This document shows, in pieces, positions 36,885 through 48,131 of a DNA stretch of 64,000 nt. The DNA is taken from contig NZ_CP054490.1 in the NCBI RefSeq assembly GCF_013342985.1, positions 1,116,001-1,180,000 of the forward strand, given 5' to 3'. Numbering within the stretch: the first letter of the stretch is position 1; every line of letters begins with the position of its first letter. Both the position numbers and the translations under genes were made by a program. This stretch comes from Candidatus Ruthia endofausta. GTDB lineage: Bacteria; Pseudomonadota; Gammaproteobacteria; PS1; Pseudothioglobaceae. The notes beneath the pieces were generated by a model, which had not been told where the DNA came from, ran no database searches, and saw nothing but the letters and a program-made list of their open reading frames with translations.

Positions 36885-38069
36885 TTATTGAATTGCCACT
36901 CTTGCAAATTTTCGTTTGCCTACTTGATAAACGTTCGTGCCAGTTTTTGGCTCAAAGTTTTTGTCTGTGATTTTTTCGCCATTGATTTTAGCGCCACCTT
37001 GTTTAATCATTTGGTAGGCATTTGAGGTGCTGGGACAAAGTCCAGCATCTTTGAACAACTTGGCAATTTTTATGCCAACTTTAAAGCTGAACTCATCCAT
37101 TTCATCAGGTATTTGATTTTTACTAAAGCGGTCAATAAAGTTTTGCTGTGCTTGTTTGGCGGCATCAATATTATGAAAGCGAGTGATGATTTCATCAGCT
37201 AAGATAAATTTAATATCTCTTGGATTTTTGCCCTGCACCATTATCTGTTTTAAATCAGCAATCGCCTCTAAACTTTGGAAACTTAACAACTCAAAATAAC
37301 GCCACATTAACGTATCAGAAATTGACATAATTTTGCCAAACATTTCATCAGGTGTATCATCAATACCGATGTAGTTGTCTAAGGATTTTGACATTTTTTG
37401 TACGCCATCTAATCCTTCTAAAATCGGCATGGTGAGGATAACTTGTTGCTCTTGTCTTGCTTGTTTTTGTAGTTCTCTGCCCACTAATAAATTAAATTTT
37501 TGATCCGTACCGCCGATTTCTACATCACTTTTTAATTCAACGGAATCATTACCTTGAATCAAAGGGTATAAGAATTCGTGGGTAGAAATGGTTTGCCCTG
37601 ATTTGTAGCGCTTGGAAAAATCATCGCGTTCTAACATTCTAGCGATCGTTTGTTTACTGGCGAGTTGGATAAATGCCATCGATGTCATTTTATCCATCCA
37701 CTGCGAGTTAAACATAATCGTGGTTTTGTCTTTATCCAAGATTTTGAATACTTGTTTGGTGTAGCTTTTGGCGTTTTCTTGAATCTGTTCTCGTGAAAGT
37801 GGCGGGCGAGTTTTGCTCTTACCTGTCGGGTCGCCAATCATGGCGGTGAAATCGCCAATTAAAAACAATATTTCATGCCCCAAATCTTGTAATTGCTTGA
37901 GTTTATTGATTAAAATCGTATGTCCTAAATGTAAATCAGGCGCGGTTGGGTCAAAACCTGCTTTGATGCGTAGTGGTTTGTCTTTTTTAAGTTTTTTCTT
38001 GAGCTCATCAAGTGGCAATATCTCATCAGCGCCACGCGCAAAAATAGCTAGTGCTTGTTCTATATTCAT
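36885..38069 (-). CDS. tyrS: Tyrosine--tRNA ligase
   Basis: 394-residue TyrRS of the shorter bacterial type (TyrZ-like). ATP-site HIGH-type signature in [22 protein letters not shown] in [13 protein letters not shown], and a C-terminal S4 RNA-binding domain ([18 protein letters not shown]). The tyrosine pocket region [21 protein letters not shown] is present. It is 6 nt after proA, forming the minus-strand run lptE-holA-proA-tyrS. Confidence 0.96.
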   Translation of the reverse strand: MNIEQALAIFARGADEILPLDELKKKLKKDKPLRIKAGFDPTAPDLHLGHTILINKLKQLQDLGHEILFLIGDFTAMIGDPTGKSKTRPPLSREQIQENAKSYTKQVFKILDKDKTTIMFNSQWMDKMTSMAFIQLASKQTIARMLERDDFSKRYKSGQTISTHEFLYPLIQGNDSVELKSDVEIGGTDQKFNLLVGRELQKQARQEQQVILTMPILEGLDGVQKMSKSLDNYIGIDDTPDEMFGKIMSISDTLMWRYFELLSFQSLEAIADLKQIMVQGKNPRDIKFILADEIITRFHNIDAAKQAQQNFIDRFSKNQIPDEMDEFSFKVGIKIAKLFKDAGLCPSTSNAYQMIKQGGAKINGEKITDKNFEPKTGTNVYQVGKRKFARVAIQ

Positions 38070-38075
38070 ATTTTT

Positions 38076-39335
38076 CTATTGCCTGATGTGTCCGTCACCT
38101 AGGACGATAAATTTTTGTGAGGTTAATCCTTCCAAGCCAACAGGGCCACGCACGTGAAATTTGTCAGTACTGATACCGATTTCTGCACCCAAGCCATATT
38201 CAAAGCCATCGGCAAGACCAGTGGAAGCATTAATCATGACTGAGGCAGAATCTACTTCGGTAATAAAACGGCGTGAACGAGTGTAGTTTTCACTCACGAT
38301 TGATTCAGTGTGACCTGAGCTATATTTATCAATATGTTTAATGGCATCACTCATTGAGCTAACAATACGGATAGATAAAACTGCATCCAAGTATTCTGTA
38401 TTCCAATCTTTTTCAGTGGCCACAGTGATTTTATTTGATAGTTTTAGAGTTTCTTCACAGCCACGTAATTCCATCCCTTTTGCTAAGTATTGTGCAATCA
38501 GTTCGGGCAATATTCTGCCTACTGCATAGGCGTGGACTAGCAAGGTTTCAGTGGCATTACACACACCATAACGGCGCGTTTTAGCATTAAAGGCAATACT
38601 GATGGCTTTTTGTGTGTCAGCATCTTTATCAATATAAGTGTGACAAATGCCATCTAAATGCTTGATAAGAGGTACTTTGGAGCTGTTACTAATGGCTTCA
38701 ACCAGACCTTTACCGCCTCTAGGAATAATAGCATCAACATAATCACTTGCTTGAACCAACTCAATCACAGCTTCACGATTTCGAGTGTCAATGAGTTGTG
38801 CGCAATTTTCATTAAGGCCTGCTTGCTTTATGCCTTGCTTGACACAGGCATAAAGCGCATGATTGGAATGTATAGCTTCTGACCCGCCACGTAGAATAAC
38901 ACTATTGCCTGATTTTAAACAAAGTGCTGCTGCATCAATAGTGACATTAGGCCGAGATTCGTAAATAATCCCCAATACACCGAGTGGCACGCGCATCTTA
39001 CCCACTTGAATACCGCTTGGTTGGTATTTTAAATTTGTGATTTCACCAATAGGGTCTGGCAGATTGACAATTTGATTCAGACTTTCAATAATATCGTTAA
39101 GGCGCTCATCATCAAGCATGAGTCTATCAAGTAGCGCCACTTCCAGCCCTTTATCTTTGCCATTGGCAAGGTCTTGCTTGTTAGCTTTAAGTATGTTCGT
39201 TCTATTTTGGTCAATTTGATTGGCAATATTGATTAGTGCACTATTTTTAGCTACTGTTGTAGCACTACGTAGTGTTTTTGCAGCGTTTTTCGCATTTTCA
39301 CCCATTGTGGTGATTAAATTTTTTATTGAACCCAT
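38076..39335 (-). CDS. proA: Gamma-glutamyl phosphate reductase
   Basis: Second step of proline synthesis. 419 residues, ALDH-like fold. [60 protein letters not shown] and the catalytic Cys in [15 protein letters not shown] are intact, and the C-terminal [18 protein letters not shown] is complete. It overlaps holA by 13 nt. proB is not in this window; proC is. Confidence 0.96.
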   Translation of the reverse strand: MGSIKNLITTMGENAKNAAKTLRSATTVAKNSALINIANQIDQNRTNILKANKQDLANGKDKGLEVALLDRLMLDDERLNDIIESLNQIVNLPDPIGEITNLKYQPSGIQVGKMRVPLGVLGIIYESRPNVTIDAAALCLKSGNSVILRGGSEAIHSNHALYACVKQGIKQAGLNENCAQLIDTRNREAVIELVQASDYVDAIIPRGGKGLVEAISNSSKVPLIKHLDGICHTYIDKDADTQKAISIAFNAKTRRYGVCNATETLLVHAYAVGRILPELIAQYLAKGMELRGCEETLKLSNKITVATEKDWNTEYLDAVLSIRIVSSMSDAIKHIDKYSSGHTESIVSENYTRSRRFITEVDSASVMINASTGLADGFEYGLGAEIGISTDKFHVRGPVGLEGLTSQKFIVLGDGHIRQ

Positions 39336-40318
39336 TTTGTTTCCCCAGCCAAGCTTAGTAATAATACATGTAATTCATCAATAACATTAAGATTATCCAT
39401 GCCTTTGATTGAGCGGTCAATGCGCCCTAGTGATAATAATAATTTTTGCAAACGCTGATAAGGATGACGTTTTAGTGCATTGGTAATAACAGGTTTTCTT
39501 TTGTTCCAAACTCGATGGTTTTGTAAGACTGTGTTAATATCTTTCACTTGTCTAAGCTCAATTGACATTCCAATTACTGATTCAATTTCTCGGTACAAGG
39601 AATTACTTAGCTGAATTGGCATAGCCATATCAGAGATTAAGGTTTGATAAATTTTATTAACCTGATTGCTATTGCCAAATAAAGCTGCATCAATTAAACT
39701 ATAAACGGTGTATTTAGATTGTTGGTTGGCTTGTTCAAGATATTCTTGTGTGTTGATTTTGCCATTTGGATAAGCCATTTTTAGTTTTTGGATTTCCTGC
39801 ATAGAGGCGGTTAAATTGCCTTCTGTGCAAAAAGCAATACTTTGTGCAATTTCTGTATTGGCTTCAAGCCCTAATTCTACCATGTGATTTGCAATCCAAC
39901 CAACCAAATGATTGCTTTGCACTTCAAAATGCTGGACAACATTACCCAATTGTTCTAGTGTTTTGAACCATTTGCTTTTTTGTTGCGCCATGTCTAGCTT
40001 GCCAGTGGAAATAATTAACAAAATATTATCAGGTAGGGTGCTGGCAATTTCGCTCAATGCTTTGGCACCTTTAATGCCAATTTTTCCTGTTTTTAATTGA
40101 CATTTAATGATGCGTTTTGGTGAAAAAAGCGAGGCGGTTGAAGTTTCTCTAAAAATCTGATTCCAATCAAAATCAGCATCAATCTCAAAGCTTATTTTTT
40201 CGTCAAATCCAGCTTGTTTTGCTGTCTTATTTATTTGTGCTAAACTTTGCTCAATAAGTAATATTTCTGCACCAAAAAATAAATAAATAGCATCAAGTTG
40301 CTGTGGTTTAATTTTCAT
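39323..40318 (-). CDS. holA: DNA polymerase III subunit delta
   Basis: 331 residues, clamp-loader delta subunit that opens the beta sliding clamp. N-terminal AAA-like domain with [30 protein letters not shown] and [19 protein letters not shown], and C-terminal collar helices. HolA is poorly conserved, and the call uses its location between lptE and proA plus these blocks. The lptE-holA adjacency is conserved in gammaproteobacteria. Confidence 0.92.
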   Translation of the reverse strand: MKIKPQQLDAIYLFFGAEILLIEQSLAQINKTAKQAGFDEKISFEIDADFDWNQIFRETSTASLFSPKRIIKCQLKTGKIGIKGAKALSEIASTLPDNILLIISTGKLDMAQQKSKWFKTLEQLGNVVQHFEVQSNHLVGWIANHMVELGLEANTEIAQSIAFCTEGNLTASMQEIQKLKMAYPNGKINTQEYLEQANQQSKYTVYSLIDAALFGNSNQVNKIYQTLISDMAMPIQLSNSLYREIESVIGMSIELRQVKDINTVLQNHRVWNKRKPVITNALKRHPYQRLQKLLLSLGRIDRSIKGMDNLNVIDELHVLLLSLAGETKWVQ

Positions 40319-40760
40319 TAAGTTTGGATAATTTTCTTAATAATTTTCTGATAATTAAATGGCGCAATTGCTGGTAACCTTCTTTAATTTGCAATCTGTC
40401 TGCTTGGAGTGTATTCATTTTATTCAGGTATGTATTAGCACTGAAAGTTTGAGATAGTAGTAGTTTTTTACGTTGATTAAAGACCTCAATAGGCACGCTT
40501 AGGCTTAGTGTGTAACTACTAGCTTCATTGCTTGAAGTGTATAAAGCGGTGCGTTGATTTTGATTTTCAGTACCTATTTGAACAACTAGAGTTTGAGGCA
40601 TGTCTTGATTAAAGTACTTTTGTAATTCATCAGCAAAAGCATTGTGATGGCTACTGGCAATAGAGGCATTTATTTCTGAATTTTTATATGGTGTATGAAA
40701 CCCGCAAGAACTAAGGAGTATTAGGATAATAGTAGCAGCTAATAAGTTGATTTTTGACAT
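40308..40760 (-). CDS. lptE: LPS-assembly lipoprotein LptE
   Basis: 150 residues with a lipoprotein signal peptide and lipobox LLSSC (Cys 19) followed by GFHTPY, the LptE N terminus. It plugs the LptD outer membrane barrel. The C-terminal LRHLIIRKLLRKLSKL segment matches the typical end. It overlaps holA by 11 nt. A small LptM-like lipoprotein gene for the same complex is at 7120. Confidence 0.9.
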   Translation of the reverse strand: MSKINLLAATIILILLSSCGFHTPYKNSEINASIASSHHNAFADELQKYFNQDMPQTLVVQIGTENQNQRTALYTSSNEASSYTLSLSVPIEVFNQRKKLLLSQTFSANTYLNKMNTLQADRLQIKEGYQQLRHLIIRKLLRKLSKLNEN

Positions 40761-40827
40761 GATTCTGAAAGCATCTATTAATTAAGATAAGAATTATGAC
40801 AGAATTTGAATTTATTTGTAGATAAAT

Positions 40828-40855
40828 CTTGAAAAAAACGCCATCAGACCATATA
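40828..40855 (+). promoter_or_regulatory. Candidate sigma-32 (heat-shock) promoter upstream of ftsH
   Basis: CTTGAAA, 12 nt, then GACCATATA. This compares with the sigma-32 consensus CTTGAAA, 11-16 nt, CCCCATNT. It sits about 60-90 nt upstream of the ftsH start codon, and ftsH is heat-shock controlled in E. coli. A separate TATAAT lies at 40896-40901. Confidence 0.45.
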
Positions 40856-40914
40856 CAGGTATGCAATAGGGTATAGTTACCCCTCTTATTTTTTTTATAA
40901 TATTTTTTACAATT

Positions 40915-42837
40915 ATGTTTAAGAATTTATTACTTTGGCTAGTTTTAGGCAGTGTCCTTACTTCGATTTTTAGTCAGTTCCAAGTGGGCAACCAGAAAAA
41001 CGACATTACTTATTCTCAGTTTATTCAAAGCGTTAAGCAAGGTGATGTATCACAAGTAACAATTGCTGGTAGTAATATTATTGGCATAGGTGCTGGTGGT
41101 GAGGAGTTTTCAACCTATAGTCCGGGTGATTTAGGCTTGATGGGTGACTTATTGAATAACGGCGTTAACGTGGTTGCCAAACCGCCTGAAAAAGACGGAT
41201 TTTTCAAGCAATTAATCATTTCTTTAGCGCCAATTTTATTATTAATTGGTGTCGTTCTTTACACCATGAAGGGCGCTGGTGGCGCAATGGGCGGAAAAAA
41301 CCCAATGAGTTTTGGTAGATCCAAAGCACGCCTGATTACTAAGGACGAATCTGACACTACTTTTGATGATGTGGCTGGTGTTGATGAGGCTAAAGATGAT
41401 GTGAGTGAACTGGTAGATTTCTTATCCGATCCTCGTAAATTCACTAAAGTAGGCGGAAAGATTCCCAAAGGTGTGCTTTTGGTGGGCCCTCCAGGTACAG
41501 GAAAAACCTTATTAGCTAAAGCGATTGCGGGTGAAGCCGATGTGCCATTTTTCTTTATTTCAGGTTCTGATTTTGTAGAAATGTTTGTCGGTGTCGGCGC
41601 ATCACGTGTTCGTGATATGTTTGAACAGGCAAAGAAAAACGCACCCTGTATTATCTTTATCGATGAAATTGATGCTGTGGGTCGCCAACGCGGTGCTGGC
41701 ATGGGTGGCGGTCATGATGAGCGCGAGCAAACACTCAACCAAATGTTGGTTGAAATGGATGGTTTTGAAGGTTCTGAAGGTGTTATTGTGATTGCTGCTA
41801 CTAACAGACCAGACGTGTTAGACCCTGCTTTATTAAGACCAGGGCGTTTTGATCGTCAAGTTGTCGTAGGTTTGCCTGATATTAATGGCCGTGACGCGAT
41901 TTTAAAAATCCATATGCGTAAATTGCCCATTGCAAAAAATGTTAAATCCATCAATATTGCCAAGGGTACGCCAGGATTTTCTGGCGCAGATCTTGCTAAT
42001 TTAACCAATGAAGCCGCCCTAATTGCAGCGGGTAAAGATAAAAAATTAGTTGGTATGCAAGAGTTTGAAAAAGCCAAAGATAAAATTATGATGGGTTCTG
42101 AACGCAAATCTATGGCAATGGATGAAGCCGAAAAAGAAATGATCGCTTATCATGAAGCAGGCCATGCTATTGTAGGTCGGTTAGTGCCTGAACATGATCC
42201 TGTATATAAAGTAAGCATCATTCCAAGAGGTAGAGCATTAGGTGTGACGATGTTTTTACCAGAAAAAGACAGTTATAGCATTTCTAAGAGCAAGTTAAAT
42301 TCTCAAGTGGCTTCACTTTTTGGTGGGCGTGTTGCAGAAGAGTTGATTTATGGCGCAGATAGCGTAACCACTGGTGCGAGTAATGATATTGAGCGTGCAA
42401 CAGAGATTGCACACAAAATGGTCAAACAATGGGGCATGTCTGAGATGTTAGGACCTTTGGCATACGGCGAAGATGAGGGAGAAGTATTTTTAGGTCGACA
42501 AGTTACTAAGCATAAGCATATTTCAGAAGAGAGCTTTAAAACCATTGATGTCGAAATTCGTAAAATTATTGATAGCAATTATCAAGTAGCTGTAAAAATT
42601 TTAAAAGACAATAAAGACATCTTAATTGAAATGAGCAAAGCTTTAATGGAGTTTGAAACCATTGATAAAGAGCAAATTGACGATTTGATGAACAGAAAAC
42701 CAATACGTGAAGCGGCTGTGATTGTTGATTCTGATGTTGCCTCTACTGAATTAGGCTCAGGTGTTGAGTTGGATAATAACAACCAAGATTCTGATGAAAA
42801 ATCATTAAGCGGAGACTCTGTCGAACAAGTCGCTTAG
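40915..42837 (+). CDS. ftsH: ATP-dependent zinc metalloprotease FtsH
   Basis: 640-residue membrane-anchored AAA protease. Two membrane helices (about 3-20 and 100-118) bracket a small periplasmic domain. Walker A is [13 protein letters not shown] near 191, Walker [12 protein letters not shown], the second region of homology [17 protein letters not shown], and zinc site HEAGH at 413-417. It ends with an acidic tail. It degrades membrane proteins, LpxC and sigma-32. No ribosome-binding site is visible before its ATG. Confidence 0.98.
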   Translation: MFKNLLLWLVLGSVLTSIFSQFQVGNQKNDITYSQFIQSVKQGDVSQVTIAGSNIIGIGAGGEEFSTYSPGDLGLMGDLLNNGVNVVAKPPEKDGFFKQLIISLAPILLLIGVVLYTMKGAGGAMGGKNPMSFGRSKARLITKDESDTTFDDVAGVDEAKDDVSELVDFLSDPRKFTKVGGKIPKGVLLVGPPGTGKTLLAKAIAGEADVPFFFISGSDFVEMFVGVGASRVRDMFEQAKKNAPCIIFIDEIDAVGRQRGAGMGGGHDEREQTLNQMLVEMDGFEGSEGVIVIAATNRPDVLDPALLRPGRFDRQVVVGLPDINGRDAILKIHMRKLPIAKNVKSINIAKGTPGFSGADLANLTNEAALIAAGKDKKLVGMQEFEKAKDKIMMGSERKSMAMDEAEKEMIAYHEAGHAIVGRLVPEHDPVYKVSIIPRGRALGVTMFLPEKDSYSISKSKLNSQVASLFGGRVAEELIYGADSVTTGASNDIERATEIAHKMVKQWGMSEMLGPLAYGEDEGEVFLGRQVTKHKHISEESFKTIDVEIRKIIDSNYQVAVKILKDNKDILIEMSKALMEFETIDKEQIDDLMNRKPIREAAVIVDSDVASTELGSGVELDNNNQDSDEKSLSGDSVEQVA

Positions 42838-42876
42838 TTCGCTTTTCCTATTTTTTAACATGGCCGCCATATAACG

Positions 42877-43668
42877 ATGCAATCTTCTAATACAATGATT
42901 ATGGGTGTGCTTAATATTACACCCGATTCTTTTTCAGATGGCGGTCAGTATCTTATTATTGATAAAGCCATCAATCAGGCTCAACTAATGATTAACCAAG
43001 GCGCTGATATGATTGATATTGGTGGCGAATCAACCAGACCAGATGCGCTACAAGTATCAATTGATAACGAAGCCAGCCGCGTTATTCCCGTTATTAAAGC
43101 GTTATCCAAATTAATCAATGTGCCGATTTCCATTGACACTTCAAAAGCACAAATCATGCAACTTGCCATTGAGGCAGGGGCAAGTATGATTAATGATGTA
43201 CGTGCTTTGCAGGCTAAATCATCCCTTGAAGTGACAGCATCAACTGGTAAGGACGTGTGCCTTATGCATATGCAAAACAACCCTGTTTATACAGATGTCA
43301 TTGATGAAATAAAACATTTTTTTGATCAAAGAATTGAGGCTTGCATTGGTGCTGGTATTAGCCAAAATAAGATTATTCTAGACCCAGGTTTTGGTTTTGG
43401 TAAAACACTCAATCACAACCTTGAAATTTTACGTCGTCTTGACGAATTTAAAAGCTTTGGTTTGAGGATTTTGGTTGGCATGTCACGCAAGTCAATGATT
43501 GGTAGTATGCTTAATAATAGAAATACGGATGGAAGAATGATTGGTAGCGTAACAACCGCTATAATAGCATCTCAAAACGGTGCAAATATTGTGCGTGTAC
43601 ACGACGTTTTAGAAACTAAAGATGCGTTTAAGGTTTTAAAAAGCGTAGCAGGAAAACAAGTTGGGTAA
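42877..43668 (+). CDS. folP: Dihydropteroate synthase
   Basis: 263 residues, TIM barrel, joins pABA to dihydropterin pyrophosphate. [50 protein letters not shown], the [18 protein letters not shown] loop and [10 protein letters not shown] are all present. It follows ftsH by 40 nt and overlaps glmM by 8 nt, the ftsH-folP-glmM order of E. coli. Confidence 0.97.
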   Translation: MQSSNTMIMGVLNITPDSFSDGGQYLIIDKAINQAQLMINQGADMIDIGGESTRPDALQVSIDNEASRVIPVIKALSKLINVPISIDTSKAQIMQLAIEAGASMINDVRALQAKSSLEVTASTGKDVCLMHMQNNPVYTDVIDEIKHFFDQRIEACIGAGISQNKIILDPGFGFGKTLNHNLEILRRLDEFKSFGLRILVGMSRKSMIGSMLNNRNTDGRMIGSVTTAIIASQNGANIVRVHDVLETKDAFKVLKSVAGKQVG

Positions 43669-44986
43669 TTATTTTGGTACTGATGGCATACGTGGTAAGG
43701 TAGGTGTTGAGCCTATTACCGCTGATTTTTTCTTAAAATTAGGCTGGTCAGTTGGCTCAGTATTAGCTAAGCAAGGCAAAGCCAGTGTTATTATTGGCAA
43801 AGATACTCGTGTATCTGGCTATTTATTCGAATCTGCACTTGAGGCGGGTTTTTTATCTGCTGGTGTTGATGTTGGTTTGCTAGGCCCGATGCCAACGCCT
43901 GCAGTTGCTTATTTAACACAAACTTATAATGTTAGTGCTGGCGTGGTCATTAGTGCTTCACATAATCATTTTCAAGATAATGGTGTTAAGTTTTTTTCTG
44001 CCAAAGGTCTTAAATTAAACAGCCAAGACCAAAGCGAAATTGAGAAAAAATTAGCCGAGCCTATGGTCAGTGTGGGCGCTGATAAGATTGGCAAAGCCCA
44101 TAGACACGAACAACCACTTGGGCGTTATATCGAATTTTGCAAATCAACGTTTGATCGAACGCAAAGTCTTTTAGGGCTTAATATTGTCATTGATTGTGCA
44201 AATGGCGCCACTTATCACATTGCCCAAAGCGTGTTCTCAGAACTGGGTGCAAACATTAATATCATCAACAACACACCAGATGGCTTTAATATTAATGAGC
44301 ATTGTGGTGCAACCGACACCAAACACCTGCAACAAGTTGTATTAGAGTCAAAAGCAGATTTGGGCATTGCCTTTGATGGCGATGGCGATCGCTTAATGAT
44401 GGTGGATGAAAATGGCGAGTTGGTTGATGGTGACGAGCTGGTATTTATTATCGCCAAAGTTTGGCAATCTCAAGGTAGGCTAGTTAATAAGACAGTGGTC
44501 GGCACAAAAATGAGCAACTTAGGTATGCGTCATGCACTAAAAGATTTAGATATTAAATTTATCGAAGCTGACGTGGGAGATCGCTTTGTGATGGAACAAA
44601 TGCAAAAAAGCGGCTCAATACTAGGTGGCGAGAGCTCAGGGCATATCATATGCCTGAATAAAACCACTTCTGGCGATGGCATTATTTCTGCCTTACAAGT
44701 ATTAGAAGTACTGGTAAAAAGCCAATCCAGCCTTGCTAAATTAAAGCAATCAATGAGAAAATATCCACAAGTTTTAATTAATGTTAAAATCCAAACAAAA
44801 ATTAACCTTGAAAACCACATCAAACTACAACAAACTCAGCTTGAGGTTGAGAAAACGCTTGGTCGTGAGGGTCGAGTATTAATCCGCGTTTCAGGCACAG
44901 AGCTACTTATCAGAGTGATGGTTGAAGCCAAAGATAAAATGATTGCTCAGCAAGGCGCTGAAAGACTATCAAACATTTTTAAATAG
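43661..44986 (+). CDS. glmM: Phosphoglucosamine mutase
   Basis: 441 residues; converts glucosamine-6-phosphate to the 1-phosphate for UDP-GlcNAc. N-terminal [12 protein letters not shown], active-site phosphoserine loop [15 protein letters not shown] (Ser near 101), metal loop [23 protein letters not shown] and C-terminal [14 protein letters not shown]. The start is a TTG at 43661 that overlaps folP; no other start retains YFGTDGIRG. Confidence 0.96.
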   Translation: MGNYFGTDGIRGKVGVEPITADFFLKLGWSVGSVLAKQGKASVIIGKDTRVSGYLFESALEAGFLSAGVDVGLLGPMPTPAVAYLTQTYNVSAGVVISASHNHFQDNGVKFFSAKGLKLNSQDQSEIEKKLAEPMVSVGADKIGKAHRHEQPLGRYIEFCKSTFDRTQSLLGLNIVIDCANGATYHIAQSVFSELGANINIINNTPDGFNINEHCGATDTKHLQQVVLESKADLGIAFDGDGDRLMMVDENGELVDGDELVFIIAKVWQSQGRLVNKTVVGTKMSNLGMRHALKDLDIKFIEADVGDRFVMEQMQKSGSILGGESSGHIICLNKTTSGDGIISALQVLEVLVKSQSSLAKLKQSMRKYPQVLINVKIQTKINLENHIKLQQTQLEVEKTLGREGRVLIRVSGTELLIRVMVEAKDKMIAQQGAERLSNIFK

Positions 44987-45012
44987 AGTAAAAGATACAA
45001 TCTATTTGCATA

Positions 45013-45390
45013 TCATTTGGGAATAATCTGTCTTGAATTGTTATTGTGCTCTAAATTTAGCAAGCGTTTTTTAATTGGTAACCCACCGTCATAATCAGCC
45101 AGTTCTCCATTACTGCTAAACGATGACAAGGAATGATAATACTAATAGAGCTTGCCCCGTTTGCACTAGCCACTGCTTGAACTGCTTTTTCAAGATAACT
45201 GTTAAATTGTTTTTTTAGTTTTTGTCATTTTGTTCATTTTGTTCTATAAATTCAGCCTTTATTTAATTAATCCATTTTTAATTCTATTATCAACATCTGT
45301 TCTCATTCTTCGATATCTAAAATCAAGAATACAAAGTTTGTCATCATAAGAACCAATGATTAGTTCGCCAATTTAATATTGAATGTTGAT
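45013..45390 (-). pseudogene. ogt: Methylated-DNA--protein-cysteine methyltransferase pseudogene
   Basis: N-terminal part GELIIGSYDDKLCILDFRYR and RMRTDVDNRIKNGLIK, then stop/shift, QFNSYLEKAVQAVASANGAS, IIIPCHR (the acceptor Cys motif), a frameshift, FSSNGELADYDGGLPIKK and RLLNLEHNNN. Between the two halves about 40 residues are deleted (the stretch before KAV, including the helix-turn-helix). Repair of O6-methylguanine would be lost unless another gene exists. Confidence 0.85.
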
Positions 45391-45393
45391 TTG

Positions 45394-45806
45394 TTAGAAA
45401 AAATTACCGCTCAACAAGGATTGATCTGGGAGCCTTATAACAAGCTCCATCTCAACTTGAAAATCAGGTGTTGCAGCAAGGGGTCTCTCTACACCAACAC
45501 CCAGTTACACAGGGGGCTGCCACCTTCAAAAGTGCCTAAAAACAGAGGTATAACTTCTTCTAATCTTTTAGGTGTGAGGCTAATCATGTAGATACGCGCA
45601 ATGACGACATCATCTGGTTTGGTTCCAACAGCATCTAGCGTAGATTTTGTATTTAACGAAACAATATTTATTTGCTTTACTAAATTTTCAGGGCACTGGC
45701 TCACCGTTTTGTTGCTACGCAACTTGACCAAAGATATAAGCCATACGGGACCTGGCTCAACTATTGATATCTACGAATACCCTATTTTTCCAGTTGATTT
45801 TATCAT
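45394..45806 (-). pseudogene. RidA-family (YjgF-like) protein pseudogene
   Basis: From ATG 45806: IKSTGKIGYS, stop, SIVEPGPVWLI, frame change around GQVA, then PENLVKQINIVSLNTKSTLD and AVGTKPDDVVIARIYMISLT, EVIPLFLGTFEGGSPL, frame change, LGVGVERPLAATPDFQVEM. The NIKSTL..VG...DDVV and F..TFEG.SP..T..GV..LA patterns are RidA-family. At least three lesions. It ends where ogt once started. Confidence 0.8.
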
Positions 45807-46010
45807 GCTTTCTCCTAAATATAGTATCTTTTAATTTAGTATTGACTAACTCTCTGACATCTAATTTTACCTGATAACTTAGAACGGAGGGTACAAAAGC
45901 CAATGGAAGGACAGTTAGATAAGGTATTTTGTTGGCTATGATTTAGCCATTTTAGTGGAATTAAATTACATTTTTATCCTGATCTCGAATAAAAAACATT
46001 ATTCCTCCAT

Positions 46011-46217
46011 TTGGTAACGATGATACTAAATCAAGCACCATTAATAGCTGTTGATTTTAGTAATTTTAACAATGGAAGGAGTTATTCCCAAGTGAAATTA
46101 TTAAAAAAAGTAGTGGGTTATGTTGGTGAAATTAAAGCACTTAATGTGCATATTGATCACTTTGCTATCAAGCAGCTGAGAACAATACAGGGTTGGTTGA
46201 ACAATATAAATCATTAA
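46011..46217 (+). pseudogene. DUF934 (sulfate-assimilation associated) pseudogene
   Basis: The open frame gives NQAPLIAVDFSNFNNGRSYS then QVKLLKKVVGYVGEIKALN, matching the APLIALDFP.F.DGRGYS..RLLR...GY.GELRA core of DUF934 proteins, then jumps to HIDHFAIKQLRTI, omitting the GDVL.DQL.YM..CGFD part. The N-terminal half is missing. DUF934 genes usually lie in cysH/cysI operons. Confidence 0.75.
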
Positions 46218-46227
46218 GGAGGTACTA

Positions 46228-46425
46228 ATGAATGAAAAAGTTCATCGGTCATTGATAAAAACATATTCATGGTAGTTTTTTGCAATCATAGATACAGTTG
46301 TTATTGCTTATCTTGTGACGGGTAGTTTATCAGTTGTCTCTTCTATTGGCGTCTGAGGTATTTAAAAAACTTTTCTGTATTACTTTGTTTGGTATTTGGC
46401 CAAGCAAGTATTACCAAAAATAAAG
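46228..46425 (+). pseudogene. DUF2061 membrane protein pseudogene
   Basis: AAGGAGGT precedes ATG 46228. NEKVHRSLIKTYSW, TAG, FFAIIDTVVIAYLVTGSLSV, VSSIGV, TGA, then FLYYFVWYLAKQ in another frame. Intact DUF2061 proteins read HRSLLKA.SWR..G..DT..IAYL.TG......SIG..EV..K..LYY.HER.W. Two stops and a frame change. Confidence 0.8.
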
Positions 46426-46455
46426 GATTTTATTGTAACAACACCTTATAAACCA

Positions 46456-46894
46456 CTTGAAACAAAAGCGTATATGAGAGATTTTGTTAAGGGCTACCCT
46501 GAAACTGAAATATTTGAGAGCGACAGCACTGTTGACAAGCTGTACGCAACAGACTCAGATAAATGTTGTGAAATATATAAGGTAGAGCCGACAAGAGTGG
46601 TATTATAAAAACTTCAGATTAAGTACTGGGTTATGGGGTTACGTTGTACGGAAGGCAGAACTCAAACAAACTATCGGAAGCTTGAATATCGAGATAAGGA
46701 CTTGGCTAAACTTAACCCTATTTTAATTTGGGAAGAAAGAGAGATTTGGCAATATTTAGCGATGAATGCAATCAAAGTCAATATGTTATATCAAGAAAGT
46801 TACAGATCCTTAGGGTATTGCAACTGGTGATGAAAGAAATGGTAGATGAGTTGGATTAAGTGAGTGTGACGGTGAATGTGGCATTCATACGTAA
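46456..46894 (+). pseudogene. cysH: Phosphoadenylyl/adenylyl-sulfate reductase (CysH) pseudogene
   Basis: RDFVKGYPETEIFESDSTVD then KLYATDSDKCCEIYKVEPTR, stop, YWVMGLRCTEGRTQTNYRKL, LNPILIWEEREIWQYL, YRSLG, frame change, GDERNGR, TGA in place of Trp, VGLSE, and ECGIHT before the final stop. The C-terminal ECGLH-type motif holds the catalytic Cys of APS/PAPS reductases and is still readable. The N-terminal PP-loop part is gone. It reduced activated sulfate to sulfite for cysteine synthesis. Confidence 0.88.
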
Positions 46895-47011
46895 CCATTA
46901 AAACGTCTTTAAATGCGATTTTACAGATTGTTAACTTGGCAGATAAATAGGCTAATGTCAGGGGATTGCTGTGTGTTAAACGCCAATTAAAATTAGGTTA
47001 AAATCATCGCT

Positions 47012-47587
47012 ATGAATGAATACGTCTTAATATTGGTTAGTACGATTTTGGTCAATAACTTTGTACTGGTTAAGTTCTTAGGATTATGCCCGTTTATGGG
47101 AGTGTCAAAAAAAATTGATACTGCGATTGGTATGGGCTTTGCCACGACTTTTGTACTAACTTTGGCGAGTATTTCTAGTTATTTAATTAACACCTATATT
47201 TTGGTTCCATTTGAAATGGAATATCTAAGAACCATTGCTTTTATCGTGACCATTGCAAGTGTGGTTAGCTTTACGGAATTGGTGGTTAATAAAACCTCAC
47301 CTGTTTTGCACCAATCTCTAGGTGTATTTTTACCACTTATTACCACTAACTGCGCCATGTTAGGTGTGGCATTGTTAAATGTTAATCAAGACCATGGATT
47401 TTTAGCATCGGGCGTTTATGGTTTTGGTGCTGCCATTGGATTTTCATTTGTGTTGGTGTTGTTTTCAGCCATGCGTGAACGCATTGACACAGCCGATGTA
47501 CCAATTGCATTTAAAGGCGCACCTGTTGCTTTGATTACTGCTGGACTGATGTCAATGGCGTTTATGGGCTTTACTGGACTTGCTTGA
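47012..47587 (+). CDS. rnfA: Ion-translocating oxidoreductase subunit RnfA
   Basis: 191 residues, six membrane helices. Begins [20 protein letters not shown] and has [33 protein letters not shown] and [10 protein letters not shown], the RnfA/NqrE signature with its conserved cysteines. The Rnf complex couples ferredoxin and NAD redox exchange to ion movement across the inner membrane. It overlaps rnfB by 8 nt. Confidence 0.97.
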   Translation: MNEYVLILVSTILVNNFVLVKFLGLCPFMGVSKKIDTAIGMGFATTFVLTLASISSYLINTYILVPFEMEYLRTIAFIVTIASVVSFTELVVNKTSPVLHQSLGVFLPLITTNCAMLGVALLNVNQDHGFLASGVYGFGAAIGFSFVLVLFSAMRERIDTADVPIAFKGAPVALITAGLMSMAFMGFTGLA

Positions 47588-48131
47588 GTTGTTTGATTCA
47601 GTTTTAGTTTTCTCTGTTTTGACGCTAACATTGGGTCTAGTACTAGGATACGCTGGGGTTAAATTTAAGTTAAAAGGCAATCCTTTGATTGACCAGATAG
47701 ATGCCATTTTGCCACAAACCCAATGTGGTCAATGCGATTACCTTGGGTGTCGTCCTTATGCGCAAGCGATTGCTAGTGGTGAGGCGCAAATTAACCAGTG
47801 CCCACCAGGCGGGCAAGAAGGGGTTGATGCTTTGGCAGAACTTTTAGGCGTTGAAACTTTAGAATTAAATGCCGAGCATGGTGAGACCAAACCTAGCCAC
47901 GTGGTATTTGTGGATGAACAAGTTTGCATTGGCTGTACTTTGTGTATTCAGGCTTGTCCTGTGGATGCATTCGTGGGTGCTTCTAAGGTGATGACCCAAG
48001 TCATTATTGATGAATGCACAGGGTGTGATTTGTGCATTCCTGTGTGCCCAGTTGATTGTATTCATGTGCAAGAGGTTAAACCTACATTAACCACATTTGT
48101 GCCAAATATCGCCAAGGTTAAATATGGCTGA
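47580..48131 (+). CDS. rnfB: Rnf complex ferredoxin-type subunit RnfB
   Basis: 183 residues: an N-terminal membrane anchor (about 7-27), a four-Cys cluster [20 protein letters not shown] with NQCPPGG, then two 4Fe-4S motifs [15 protein letters not shown] and [15 protein letters not shown]. This order is typical of gammaproteobacterial RsxB/RnfB. It overlaps rnfC by 8 nt. Confidence 0.97.
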   Translation: MLELFDSVLVFSVLTLTLGLVLGYAGVKFKLKGNPLIDQIDAILPQTQCGQCDYLGCRPYAQAIASGEAQINQCPPGGQEGVDALAELLGVETLELNAEHGETKPSHVVFVDEQVCIGCTLCIQACPVDAFVGASKVMTQVIIDECTGCDLCIPVCPVDCIHVQEVKPTLTTFVPNIAKVKYG

